Below are positions 9,296 through 19,122 of a stretch of DNA of 64,000 nt, piece by piece; within the stretch, counting starts at the first letter, position 1, and every line of letters begins with the position of its first letter. The stretch lies in contig OZ025653.1 in NCBI GenBank assembly GCA_964019335.1, positions 372,001 to 436,000 on the forward strand. Reading direction: 5' to 3'. Position numbers and translations under genes: made by a program. The notes below the pieces were generated by a model. It searched no databases, was not told where the DNA came from, and saw nothing but the letters and a program-made list of their open reading frames with translations. Source of the DNA: Diplonema japonicum (Eukaryota > Euglenozoa > Diplonemea > Diplonemida > Diplonemidae).

Positions 9296-10504
9296 TTATG
9301 TCTCTGCCATTTTCTCATCCTCATCCTCATCCTCAGGGTCATCTGCCTCGTCCGGTTTTGCTGTCTCTGTACTGGAGTCTTGCAAGCAAGTCGGAGTGTT
9401 CATGCGGCTGGCATCACGGGGCGACGCTGTGCGGCAAGTGGGGTAGGCGGGTGCAGGTGCGTTGGTGGTGGCATGCGCGACGCTGTGCAGTGACCACCCT
9501 GCGAGGAGCGAGAGGAGCAGCAAAACAAACACCATATGGAAAGTGTAGGTGGGCCTCTCAGGGTCCTTTTGGTAAGCACCCCCATCCCACTGCAGCCAGT
9601 GCTTCGTCCTGTCCGGGTCCACTTTCCTTTTCGCGTTTTCCATCACCTTCGCCTGGACGGTCTGCGCGTGTGCTTCCCTGCTCTCTGTGACCAACGGGTA
9701 CGCCCCGCCGTTTACGAGATCGCCCCCGCCCCCCTCGCACCACATCCCTATCAGCGACGGTGCGCTGTAGATCCACCCCGTGGTGTCCATTTCGTTGTTC
9801 AGCCGCCACCGTCCTGCTTTCAGGTACAACAGGTTTGGGCCGTTCTTGAAAGCAGCCTCGACGCTCTCGTGCACCCCTGGTGCGACACGCAGGTACACCC
9901 CATTGACTTCAGCACGCCCTGCGCCTTCGACAGTGACGGCAAGGGGGATGGCCTTAAAGGTGGACCTGACGGGGCTGATGTGCTGTGGCACGGGCTGCAG
10001 AAGGGGTTGGGGCTGCACTGACGGGACCTCAGCAACGGGTGGGGAGACGAGAAGAGACTTAACCGGGGCGGCTTCGGGTGGCGTGGGGGGGACGGAGAGG
10101 GGCGACACTTGCGCCACTGCAAGAGACTGAACACGCGGGGGGGAAAGGTGCTTGGGCGCACTCGGTGCAACAGGGACACTGGTGTGGAGCGAGGAGTGAG
10201 CTGCAGGCATGCTCCTTGACGGTGTCTTGGAGCGCCTGTAGGAAGGCGACGTGGGCAGCCTGCTCATAGGGCGACCCAGCACCCCGGAGCGAGGGGTCAT
10301 CGGCCTCGAGGCTGGTGGGGTGCTGCCCCTACGTATCCTCCCGACGGAGCTTGGCCTTGGGGGAGGAAGGCGGGGCGGTGATGGCATCCTGCTACTCACA
10401 AGGTTCAAAAGCTCTTGTTCTCTCCGTGCACGCTGCAGCTCTGCATCCTTCAGCGCCTCCTGTGCAGAGTGCATCGCAAGGTCATGTCGAAACCCCGACG
10501 GCAT
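9296..10504 (-). CDS. Single-pass membrane protein with an NG-x-Y/W domain
   Basis: 402 residues. Residues 1-25 are helical and charged; 25-190 are a Pro/Ser/Arg-rich disordered region; about 192-252 form a compact domain with VNGVYLR, a GPNLLYLK strand, GRWRLNN and GWIYSA; residues about 322-342 are a membrane segment (MVFVLLLLSLLAGWSLHSVA); the tail is acidic (EDEDEDEK). The domain pattern (NGxY, then a hydrophobic strand, then GxW) also occurs in the proteins at 14058 and 36462, so I treat it as one domain family, with no name known to me. There is no signal peptide, so it is probably tail-anchored or type II. Function unknown. Confidence 0.75.
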   Translation of the reverse strand: MPSGFRHDLAMHSAQEALKDAELQRARREQELLNLVSSRMPSPPRLPPPRPSSVGRIRRGSTPPASRPMTPRSGVLGRPMSRLPTSPSYRRSKTPSRSMPAAHSSLHTSVPVAPSAPKHLSPPRVQSLAVAQVSPLSVPPTPPEAAPVKSLLVSPPVAEVPSVQPQPLLQPVPQHISPVRSTFKAIPLAVTVEGAGRAEVNGVYLRVAPGVHESVEAAFKNGPNLLYLKAGRWRLNNEMDTTGWIYSAPSLIGMWCEGGGGDLVNGGAYPLVTESREAHAQTVQAKVMENAKRKVDPDRTKHWLQWDGGAYQKDPERPTYTFHMVFVLLLLSLLAGWSLHSVAHATTNAPAPAYPTCRTASPRDASRMNTPTCLQDSSTETAKPDEADDPEDEDEDEKMAET

Positions 10505-12509
10505 AGCTAAGCCCTATCGCCCTGTGGTGACTATGTGACAGAATAAGAGAATTAACAGTCTTTCCAAATACCATACAACGTAGCGTGGGGTAGGAAAGAA
10601 AGGTAAGAACTCGGGGAGGGGAGGGGGAGGGGGGGGTGATAACGGATTTGGGATCATTATGTACTGTGAAGAGTTCCAAATTGGGTCAAATATCCGAAAA
10701 AAGTACATAAGTTTCTCAGTACGTAAATGCAGTACATAATAATCTCAAATCAGGTATTTTAAAACGCCATTTTAGAACGGGTTTTCTTTTCTTTCTTTCT
10801 TTTTTTTTTTCCCCCTCTCATTAACTAACAAAATAAGGATAGGGGTGGTGTGGGGATGGAACTAAGAGGTACAGTACAACAGACCGACCTTAAAAAAAAA
10901 ACCTTTTCTTTTTTTTTTCTCCTCCCCTTCATCCTACTTTAGCTGTTTCCTTTTTCTTAAAAAGAAAAATAAATCCACTTAATAGTACTTACTTTACAAG
11001 CCATTAAAAAAAAATCACTCTTTGACATTTTTGATTCATTATTCACATTCTGGTGGGGATTAAGGGGGGTGGGGGAGGAAAAGAAATAATCAGATTTAAA
11101 AAAAGGGATCCTTTTCCGAATTAGAAAGGAGAGTCCTTTTTTTTTTCCAATGTTGTAAGGTATGGCTTCAAGTACCTTCGTCGGAAATTTTCCAACGGGG
11201 AAGGGAGAGGGGGGAAACTAACTTCTTTGGGGTTGCTGCGTATTTTCTTTCGGGAAAAAAAAAAAATTCATTTCGGTACTTGTGAGGAAAAAGTTTTTTA
11301 TTTTTATTTTTTCCTCGGTCCCAAGAAAAGCCATAGTAACCCCCGAGGACATGGGTCCTCTTATGGAGGTGAGCCGAAAATCTTCTTCACCCGACGGGGG
11401 GGAGGTCAAAAAATGAAAACCTCCGAGAAAGTTTACGCCGATTTGACACCTTTGTAAAAAAGAAGAAAAAAGAAAAAAAAAATCACTATGATTGGAAACG
11501 AAGTGGTCAGCAACGGCCCACAAAAAAGAAAAAAAATGGGGCTTTGATTGCAACACTAGGTGGCGTTAAGCGTGCAATGAAAGAAACTGATAGATTTCGG
11601 TGTGCGGGTGCTCACCGTTGAATAAAAAAAAAAGCTTTTGCATCACATTCAGAAACATATATTTCCAACCTCTTTTGCTTTAACCCTCAAGCAAGGTGTA
11701 CCGGGTAAAGCTAAGAAGCTAAAAATTTATTTCGCACCTTTTTTCTCAACTCCATTTAAAGCTTTCCCTCTACATTTTTTTTCCCCCTTTTTCTTTTTGC
11801 TACGCTCCCCCCCCTCTTTTATTCCATGCGTGCGTTAATATGTTACGAATTTCGATCCAATAAAGTGGTTATTTGTAAACACATAACGGCTTTCCACAAT
11901 ATTTTTCTTTCTTTCTTTTTTTTTTTTCCCTCTTTTTTTTGACAACAAATAGCAAGGGTTTCAGTTTTCTTTTTTTTTTTTTTGAAGTGACGGGAAAAGG
12001 AAAAAAAAAATAGATCATATCCTCCCCAGTGTGTAGGGGGGTGCTCACCTTCATGCTGCGAGGGGGGACTCTCGCCTTCTGCTTTGAGGGGCACCTCAAG
12101 GTACTGGTTATAATAATAATACTTAGAAAAAAAAAAAGAAACTAGTTATACAACACAATTCACTGTGATGACTACTGCTTTGGATGTCGGATAAAAAAAA
12201 TAATAAAATAAAGAAATAGGGTATCATATCCCTTTTTTTTCCCTCTTTTTTTTCTTTTTTCTCTCCTATTTTTTTTTTTTCTTTTTTTGTAATATCATCT
12301 GATTTCAGAGATTTAAGAGGGGTTGCATTGAAGAAGAAAAGAGGCGGGGTGGGGAGAGAGGGAGAGAGCAGGAGACAGGTTCTTTTTTTTTTTTTTTTTT
12401 TTTTTTTTGCGTTTTTTGTTCTCTCCTTCTTGTTAGTACCCATGAAGAAAAGAGAAGAGTCAAATGAGGGGAAACAAAAAATTTCATTTTTTTTTTTTTT
12501 TTTCTTCTT
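10505..12509. other. Long spacer without a convincing gene
   Basis: Mostly homopolymers and A/T-rich sequence. Stretches of normal complexity at 11320-11460, 11560-11720 and 12030-12110 have short minus-strand frames, but none has a clear start, acceptor and stop together. Confidence 0.45.
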
Positions 12510-12662
12510 TCACCACCCCCCCGCGTGACGGCATACTGCATTCTTTGAACTTTTGTTGAGGTGTGGTATGGCGGCGATGTTTAAGGGCAAATCCAACTTG
12601 AGGACCACCCCCCTAGGGGCGGGGTCCATCTCGTGAAATGCTCCTTTTCTGGAGCCTCGCAT
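12510..12662 (-). CDS. Possible 50-residue protein
   Basis: A GC-rich island stands out from the surrounding homopolymers. On the minus strand a very long T-rich tract ends in TCACAG (about 12815), and the first ATG after it (12662) opens a 50-residue frame starting MRGSRKGAFHEMDPAPRG. The same frame is open about 110 nt upstream of that ATG (reading ...LYSLDANIRIRNA), so the real gene may be longer, spliced, or decayed. A GTATG in the frame near its end could be an intron donor. No family recognised. Confidence 0.3.
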   Translation of the reverse strand: MRGSRKGAFHEMDPAPRGVVLKLDLPLNIAAIPHLNKSSKNAVCRHAGGW

Positions 12663-12853
12663 TGCGTTCCGGATACGGATATTGGCGTCTAACGAATACA
12701 GTTGATGCGGCCTCTCTTCAGCCTGTCCTGGGCCTCTCGAGGCGAAGATGGGTTTCTTTGCAAAGGCTTATCGCGGCTTTCTCTCCTAGATCTACGTGGT
12801 TGTCTTCGCTAACTGTGACTCCGAAAAAAAAAAAAAAAAATGAGGAAAAAAAA

Positions 12854-12884
<31 letters not shown>

Positions 12885-13035
12885 CGTTTTGGTGCTTTTT
12901 TTTTTTTTTTTTTTTTCCTTTTTTTTCTTCTTCTTTCGATTCTCAATCTTCCCTAATTGTGTTCGATATAATACAGCACCCGATTGTCAAACAATGGCTA
13001 AAAAAAAGGAAGGTGACATTTAATGTGATTGAGAT

Positions 13036-13072
<37 letters not shown>

Positions 13073-13364
13073 CCCACTGTTCGAGCGGTTTGTACAACCC
13101 CAATGACCCACCAAAAAAAAAAAAAGAAATCGAAAATAAAGAATAGGGTGGAGAAGCATTTGTTCATTTAGAAGTATCTTTTTTAAGGCTAATCTTCTTT
13201 AAGGCTCGTAAAAAGGGAAAGGGGGGAGAGAGATGAAAAAAAATGGGGGAAAAAAAAAACTAGACATTTCGAAAACATGGTTTGCGTTTTTTTTTGCATT
13301 CACCGACTAGCGTTGGGGTCACCTCTTCTGTCCCCTTTCGTGGAGCACCGGAAAGGAATTATAA

Positions 13365-13551
13365 AAAAATAACTATTTATTGCCAACAAATAATGGCTCA
13401 TTTGGCGGCAAGTAAGTCGTTTTATTTCACTCTTCGTCATTTGAGTCACTCACTCTTCACTGCTTTCACTGCTGTTTTTTTTCACGCAGGTCAGCTTTTT
13501 GGGGATTTTCCTAAGGTAATACAGGGTAGCTATTTCGCCGTGGCATTTAAA
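13365..13551. repeat. Dispersed repeat, copy 2 (uninterrupted)
   Basis: Matches 3820-3840 joined to 3929-4096 almost base for base, including the internal CACGCAGGTCAGCTTTTTGG. It serves as the empty-site reference for the 88-bp insertion in copy 1. Both copies lie on the same strand about 9.5 kb apart. Confidence 0.75.
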
Positions 13552-13694
13552 GGGGAAGTAAGGCACTTATTCCCACTTTTAAGGGCTGGAATGGCCTCAG
13601 ATGGCCAAAAATAGTCAAAATACCCCCACCCCAAAAAAATTTTTCAAGGGGTTGGGTGCATTTTTTTCCACGACAAGACCCATTTTTTCACTCT

Positions 13695-13815
13695 GAAGGG
13701 CCATTATTTAACTGCAAAATCTCATTATTTAACTAGTTAAATAATGGCGATTTCGCGTTAAATAATGGCCGTTTCGCGTTAAATAATGGCCATTTCGCGT
13801 TAAATAATGAGGCCC
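13695..13815. repeat. Tandem and inverted TTAAATAATGG repeats
   Basis: Three to four direct units of about 24 bp (GTTAAATAATGGC plus a T/C/G-rich part ending TTTCGC) lie at about 13734-13808, preceded by two inverted units (CATTATTTAAC at 13705-13735). The unit equals the end sequence of the foldback insertion at 3841-3928, so this looks like a pile-up of element ends. Confidence 0.6.
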
Positions 13816-14057
13816 CTAGTGAGTGAAGAAAATGACGAAGAGTGAAATAAAAAAAAAAAAGCAACCCAAACAACACGCACACGAACGCCAAAAAAAAAAA
13901 AAAAAAAAAAAAAAAAGGAAATTGGCAGCAAACTTAAAACTTACTTAGGAAGAGAAAAAGAAACGAAATAAAAAGCAACAAAAAAAAAAAAAAAAAGGGT
14001 AGGAAGGAAAGGTGGCAGGATTGGTTTCTCTTTTTTTTTTTCTTCTCGTTCAACATT

Positions 14058-17000
14058 TTAAATCACAAGCTCAGCGAGCATAGTAGCACTCCGTTTCGGC
14101 AAAGGAATGGAAGGAGTGACAGGGGAGGGCGTATTGAGACAGGAAGAGCAGAGCACGTAAGCACATTTCGTGCAGCCAAAGGCCTGAGCAGAAACGTGAA
14201 TATTCCACGGGGAACCCCTACAACGGTCGCAGTGAGTACCCAGTGAAGGGGTGGCAAGGGGCTCAGTTATATGCCCCAACGGGCAAGGGAGCAAAGCAGA
14301 CGTCAAGCAAGCAGTCGAATCAGTCACCGTCCACCTTCCGGACACCCCGCGTAGCAGCCATCCGCTGGAACGAAGCAGGACCTCTAACCCCTGCTGACCG
14401 CCGTGCACGACTCTAAATGATGCAGCCGCACGGCACTCCTTCCTGCTCACCTTGATGTCCACCACGTTGCTCAGCCGCGTGACCAGCCGCTGCGACACGG
14501 ACGCCTTCAAAGCCGATATCAACCTCTCAGACGACAGCATCGGGCACTCCCCCTGCAGCATCAGCAGGCACGTCACATCATCCTGTTCTGCGTCGACTGT
14601 AGGCACCGTCCTCATCCTAGGCACGCTGTTCCACGTGCCCACCATGCTGACGCGTGGGCTCCTGCGTGGTGTGTACCGTCTGACAACAGAGGGCTGCGAG
14701 AAGACATTCTGGGGTAGACCCACCACGATGTGCCCCAGTAGCACCATGACACCGGCAGTTGCAGCACTGGCTGTTTTGCTCATTTCTCGGCACTCCAGCC
14801 ACGCCACCACGTCACACGTCAACGCAGACTCAGCACCACGCATAACGTCGTTCATGTACCGCCCCGCACCTGCACGCGACAGAGTGTGCTGCAAGATGCC
14901 CTCTCCACCGTTCCCAGCGATGCTGAGCCCGTTCATATAGGTCGCAGCACCACGAATCGAGCCGTGCTGCTGCACGAGGCACATTCTGATTAGCTCCTTT
15001 ACAGGAGTAGCCACCCGCCAGCTGGCTGCTGCGGCACCGAGTACAATGCAGGCAGCAACGAGCTCCTCAGATGGCTTGAAAATAATTTCGCGACTAGACC
15101 TCCAGCTCTTTCTGCAGGGTGTCCTTGTAGGTGTAGATGTGGCGGATGTGCCAATGGGGGTGATGCTAGGTGTCAGCCCTGGTGTCGAAGTGGGTCCCGG
15201 TGTCCTCCAGTGCTCAGGCACTTCTAATTGGATCTCATCAGGCCGGCGACACACCTCTGCCTGAGGTTCAGAGACGGGCAGCAGAGGAGGGGGGCGATGG
15301 AGGCGGGTGCGCCTCACTTGGCGTGGTATGCTGCTGTTTCGTGACAGACTCAACAGTGTGACAGAAGGAGTCAAGCCTTGCAGCGAAAATTGCGACACTG
15401 GTGTTCTGGGCACAGGTAAAGAAACACAGGCTGTTGCATTATCGATACAGGCAGCAGCGATAGCAGCAGACAGCACGGACACAGCAAGAGCTCTTCTCGA
15501 GGACGCAACCTCCCACGCCAACAGTCCCGCAGCCTCCGCGATCCCCATGCTGCCCCTTTTGTCAACTGTGACGTCAGGCTCCTTTAAGGCAGTTACCTCG
15601 TCCTTCAGGCGCTGAAGTGCTTCTGCTACTCTTGGAGACAACTTGTCGTTTGGTGCATCACCCAGGGCAGTGTCGCTGGGTGTCGTAGCCTCAGGTGTTT
15701 CGAGTGCTTCAATCCATTGCCTTACACGCGAGAGGCGTACCAACGTTGTCTTGTCGTCAGCACCCATTTCCCTGAGCTCTGTCTCGATCAACCTCAGGAC
15801 TGCTCGCTTGCGTTGTTCAGCAACTGGTCCAAGTTGTGACTCGCTAGAGGTGCTCTTGCTGTGCTTCGACCCCTCTTGTGACGCACTGTCTTGGTTACTG
15901 CGCGTGTCTGACGTCTTTTCCTCATCTGACGGCACCAACACGCTCTGCTCCATGGGGATCATAAGTGACACCTTCTTCTCCTTCGTCTCGTCATCGGACA
16001 CGTTGCTTTTTGCGGGCTGCAGGCCCATCTCAGACACGCTGCCTGCAGTGAAGATGCTCCGCGTCAAATTCAACTTGTCGTCTTCGTCCTCGTCCACCTC
16101 CTGCACGTCAATCACTTCCACAGCAGGTGCTTCTTTGACTATGGCCTGCTTTTCTGGTTCATCTGCCTTCACATCTTCAATAGGGCTGTACTTCCGCACC
16201 CAGCGCCTGCGTCGCACGCAACACGTCGGTCCCCTCTTTTTCTGGAACTTGAAGTGCACACCGTGATCGGGGAAATCGCTCGCGAAAGTCCACCCCTCCT
16301 TGCCGGCACCTTCCATGTCGATGAACCAGTCACCATCCCACTCGCAGTCTTTGGGCGGCTCAACCATGTCCTTTTTAAACATGCCTCCTTTTCCGTTTTT
16401 TCTCGACCAAATAGGTCGGTCTGTGGGCAACATGGTTGTACCAAAACCCTTTACTGGCAGCCATCTTTGGTTTTCGTATGTTTCACAAACGCCAGACCCT
16501 ACTGCACGCAACTTCTTCACTTCCGTAACGAGTTCTTTGACGCGCTGCTGGAGTGCCTCCTCGTTGGATCCCATCGTGCCCAAAGGCAGCACTGCGATGT
16601 CAGCCATGGGCTTCCAGCTGCGTGGCGCACCAGGCTTCGTGTGTTCGGCTACGGCCCATCTCGGAACCTGGTGTGGGAGGTTGCCCATGTTCGGTTCCGT
16701 GGAGCGGATACCCGCAGAGCCGTGTGCCATGCCTGCAGCGTGTTCAGTGAATTGCCAATGGCCGTGTGTCCCGCAGTAGATCCTCTTGTCGTCCAGCTTC
16801 CATATGGGGAGGTGGTTGTGCTTCTCTGTCTCTGCAAGTTCGAACTTCCCGTTGTACTTTGGGATCGCGGGGCACAGCACGTCAAGGGTCTTCGGTGCGT
16901 TGTGCACCATCTGCCTAGAGAGGGCCTCTTTCATCTCGTCCACACGGGCAGTGGTGCTGCGCAGCGCGTTTCCCATAGATGTCCCCACGTCCACCACTTC

Positions 17001-17720
17001 GATATTGATCTCTCCAGGCACCCAGCTCTTGCGGACGGCACATGCTATCTTCCAAAATTTCAAATTGTAAGGCAGCTTGCTAGGGTCACACGGTTCCGAT
17101 TTGATAAACTTTTTCTCTTTACCGCTCACGAAGTCGGACAGCGCCCAGTGCGTTTCCTTTGTGTCGTACCACAAGCGGAAGGTGCTGTATGCCCAGCAAG
17201 GCTGCCCGTCGATGAGGTCCACGAGGTCGTACAGGCCCTGCGAGTGGGGCTTGTGCCTACAAGAGAAGTACAAGCGTGTTTTGAATTCCACTTTGATGAG
17301 TGGAAGCTGTGGTGTAGGGACCCATTCCTTGCGCTTCATGTTTGCAACCTTCCACGCTTTCATGGAGTAAGGGGGCTTCCCTCCGTGCGGCTCGCTGGAC
17401 TTTAGTAGTCCAGGGAGCCCGCCTGCCTGCTTCATCCCAGGGTTGTCGCAGATCATGTAGTGCATGTTCTTCCCATCCGCATATGTGTACACCCTGCAAG
17501 GGCCAGGGGAGGCTACAGAATATCCAAGCCTTGGGTCGATAGGCCCCGCCCACACCGGCAGGCCCTCATGCCTGCATCCCTCTAGACGAACGTACACACC
17601 CTGAAGCTCCTTAATATCCACGCAGCCCCTGTTCACCCGTTCGGACCCCCAGCACGACCTCACGTAGAGTCGCACATGGTTCTCAGATGCTAGAATGCGT
17701 GATTCACTACGGCCTGACAT
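14058..17720 (-). CDS. Large protein with NG-x-Y/W repeats, a dysferlin domain and a C-terminal zinc-binding module
   Basis: 1220 residues from the ATG at 17720; upstream codons are homopolymer Lys. Three copies of an NG-x-Y...W unit lie in the first 360 residues (LQGVYVR, GLYDLVDLIDGQPCWAYS, YNGKFELAETEKHNHLPIW). Residues about 413-510 match the dysferlin (DysF) pattern: ETYENQRW, DRPIW, WDGDWFID, GWTFASDF and CVRRRRWVR. An acidic Ser-rich linker follows, then hydrophobic stretches near 790-820, 930-955 and 1010-1030 that could be membrane segments. The C-terminus has CPLGH, CDRC and GCTKC...LCSSC, a treble-clef-like zinc site. DysF domains occur in membrane-repair and peroxisome-biogenesis proteins. 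A role at a membrane is inferred; the combination is unfamiliar. Confidence 0.8.
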   Translation of the reverse strand: MSGRSESRILASENHVRLYVRSCWGSERVNRGCVDIKELQGVYVRLEGCRHEGLPVWAGPIDPRLGYSVASPGPCRVYTYADGKNMHYMICDNPGMKQAGGLPGLLKSSEPHGGKPPYSMKAWKVANMKRKEWVPTPQLPLIKVEFKTRLYFSCRHKPHSQGLYDLVDLIDGQPCWAYSTFRLWYDTKETHWALSDFVSGKEKKFIKSEPCDPSKLPYNLKFWKIACAVRKSWVPGEINIEVVDVGTSMGNALRSTTARVDEMKEALSRQMVHNAPKTLDVLCPAIPKYNGKFELAETEKHNHLPIWKLDDKRIYCGTHGHWQFTEHAAGMAHGSAGIRSTEPNMGNLPHQVPRWAVAEHTKPGAPRSWKPMADIAVLPLGTMGSNEEALQQRVKELVTEVKKLRAVGSGVCETYENQRWLPVKGFGTTMLPTDRPIWSRKNGKGGMFKKDMVEPPKDCEWDGDWFIDMEGAGKEGWTFASDFPDHGVHFKFQKKRGPTCCVRRRRWVRKYSPIEDVKADEPEKQAIVKEAPAVEVIDVQEVDEDEDDKLNLTRSIFTAGSVSEMGLQPAKSNVSDDETKEKKVSLMIPMEQSVLVPSDEEKTSDTRSNQDSASQEGSKHSKSTSSESQLGPVAEQRKRAVLRLIETELREMGADDKTTLVRLSRVRQWIEALETPEATTPSDTALGDAPNDKLSPRVAEALQRLKDEVTALKEPDVTVDKRGSMGIAEAAGLLAWEVASSRRALAVSVLSAAIAAACIDNATACVSLPVPRTPVSQFSLQGLTPSVTLLSLSRNSSIPRQVRRTRLHRPPPLLPVSEPQAEVCRRPDEIQLEVPEHWRTPGPTSTPGLTPSITPIGTSATSTPTRTPCRKSWRSSREIIFKPSEELVAACIVLGAAAASWRVATPVKELIRMCLVQQHGSIRGAATYMNGLSIAGNGGEGILQHTLSRAGAGRYMNDVMRGAESALTCDVVAWLECREMSKTASAATAGVMVLLGHIVVGLPQNVFSQPSVVRRYTPRRSPRVSMVGTWNSVPRMRTVPTVDAEQDDVTCLLMLQGECPMLSSERLISALKASVSQRLVTRLSNVVDIKVSRKECRAAASFRVVHGGQQGLEVLLRSSGWLLRGVSGRWTVTDSTACLTSALLPCPLGHITEPLATPSLGTHCDRCRGSPWNIHVSAQAFGCTKCAYVLCSSCLNTPSPVTPSIPLPKRSATMLAELVI

Positions 17721-17867
17721 GGCATGACTGGTGTTTTTTTCTTTTTTTTTTTCTTTTTTTCTTAATTCTCTTCCCTCCTTTAGGTTTTTTTTTTTTTTTT
17801 TTTTTTTTTTAAACAAGGAATGTTTTTTTTTCTTTTTTTTTTTTCTCTTTTTGTGTCATTGCTCCAT

Positions 17868-18457
17868 TTAAGGATTCCACTCTTTTATCAAAGATTCTAG
17901 TATGAGGTCGAAACGTTCTACACGAATAGGCTGCCCGATCCCAAACTGGTCCACCTCGTAGAAAGGGTTCTTGAGAACGTAGTCAGTGTACCGGACATAG
18001 ACAGCTTCCAGGAACTGGGTGGGTTTTCTCACATTTTTTTTTCTTTTTTTTTTTTTCGCATACAGCCGTGGCGTTGTGGAAACTGCTCTCAGTGGAGCAC
18101 AGGAATTTTATCCCGGTTGCGCTCTCGAAGCAGAAAAATTTAAACCCGTCAGCTTCAATAACTTCAATACCACCGCACTCGCCTGGAAATAGGGTGGGAG
18201 GGGGGGGATGAATGACAAGAAACATACCTGGTATTTGTGGTGCGAATTCCTTACTAATGGCATGCATCCCATGGAACATGCCGCTAATCTTTAACAAAGC
18301 GTTCACTTCCAACTGCGCTTTTCCAACAAAATCCTTTTTTTTTTTTGTTTTTTTTTTTTTTTTTCTTCGCCCACCATTATCATACCTTATTATACACCAG
18401 TCCACCAGATTTATTTATAATCCACAATGAGAAGATATTCGCTTTATTATGCGCCAT
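17868..18457 (-). CDS. TRAPPC4: TRAPP complex subunit TRAPPC4 (Trs23), four exons
   Basis: Exons: 18386-18457, 18228-18333, 18064-18182, 17868-18014 (444 nt, 147 residues). The introns are 52, 45 and 49 nt, with GTATGA, GTATGT and GTATGC donors; two are nearly pure A in the middle. The spliced protein begins MAHNKANIFSLWIINKSGGL, the hallmark TRAPPC1/4 start, then KISGMFHGMHAIS, GIEVIEADGFKFFCFESATG and YVRYTDYVLKNPFYEVDQ, which align along plant and animal TRAPPC4. The length suits plant-type TRAPPC4, which lacks the extra loop of the animal protein. TRAPP tethers vesicles and activates Rab1/Ypt1 at the Golgi. No exon alone would have identified the gene. Confidence 0.9.
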
Positions 18458-18612
18458 ATTTTTATTTAAAAAATCTTTTTTTTTGTCGTCCGCCCCCCCC
18501 CCCCCCCCCCCCCCTACTTTTTTTTTGTTCTCCCTTATTTCTTCACACCTCAATATTTAAGAAAAAAGAACGAAAAGGGTGCGAAAATATAAAAGAAAAA
18601 TGGGATCAGGGG

Positions 18613-18643
<31 letters not shown>

Positions 18644-19122
18644 GAGGGACAATTTTCCTTTTTTTTTCTTTTGAAAAGAAAAGACGGGAAGAACTGGGAA
18701 AGAGGAGGGGGGGGGGGAAAAGAAGAAAGAGACTGTTTTTTTTAGAAAGAATTTAGTTTGTATCTCTTTATTTCTGCGTTCTCGAAGATGACGATGGATC
18801 TGAGAATGCTAATCTTTTTCTTTATTCCATATTCCGCGGGTTTGCCTCGTTTAAAAAAAAATTCTCACAGGGAGGAGAAATAAAAAAGAAACTCGATAAT
18901 TCATGTGCGAGACATCGGAAGCCGAGGGGTGGCGCCCTGCACGAAGAAATGAAAACAAAAGAAGTAATAAGATGCTTTCAAAAAAAAAAAAAATGTAATC
19001 TTTTTTTCTTCTTTTTCTTTATCACTCAGAAAAAAGTAACTTCATTCGAGTGAAAAAAAAAGGGGGGGGAAAAAAGAATGGCGAAAAGCAAACTATACTA
19101 TTTCTTAAAAAATAATACACCC
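18458..19122. other. Spacer without a recognisable gene
   Basis: Contains C, A and G homopolymers. The stretch 18900-18955 has mixed sequence with a small hairpin but no identifiable RNA gene. Confidence 0.4.

Noticed and set aside
12638-13171. 177-codon plus-strand ORF
   Set aside because: Its first 65 codons overlap the GC island in antisense; the rest is poly-Lys/Phe. The minus strand has the better acceptor context.
13734-13808. CRISPR-like short regular repeats
   Set aside because: Units are adjacent with no unique spacers, and the genome is eukaryotic. They match the ends of foldback elements.
16254-17405. 383-codon plus-strand open frame
   Set aside because: Antisense shadow of the dysferlin-domain gene, which has clear motifs.
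17869-18405. Single 140-codon ORF as the gene at this locus
   Set aside because: It reads through three introns and ends in a Lys-run. The four-exon model gives a complete TRAPPC4.
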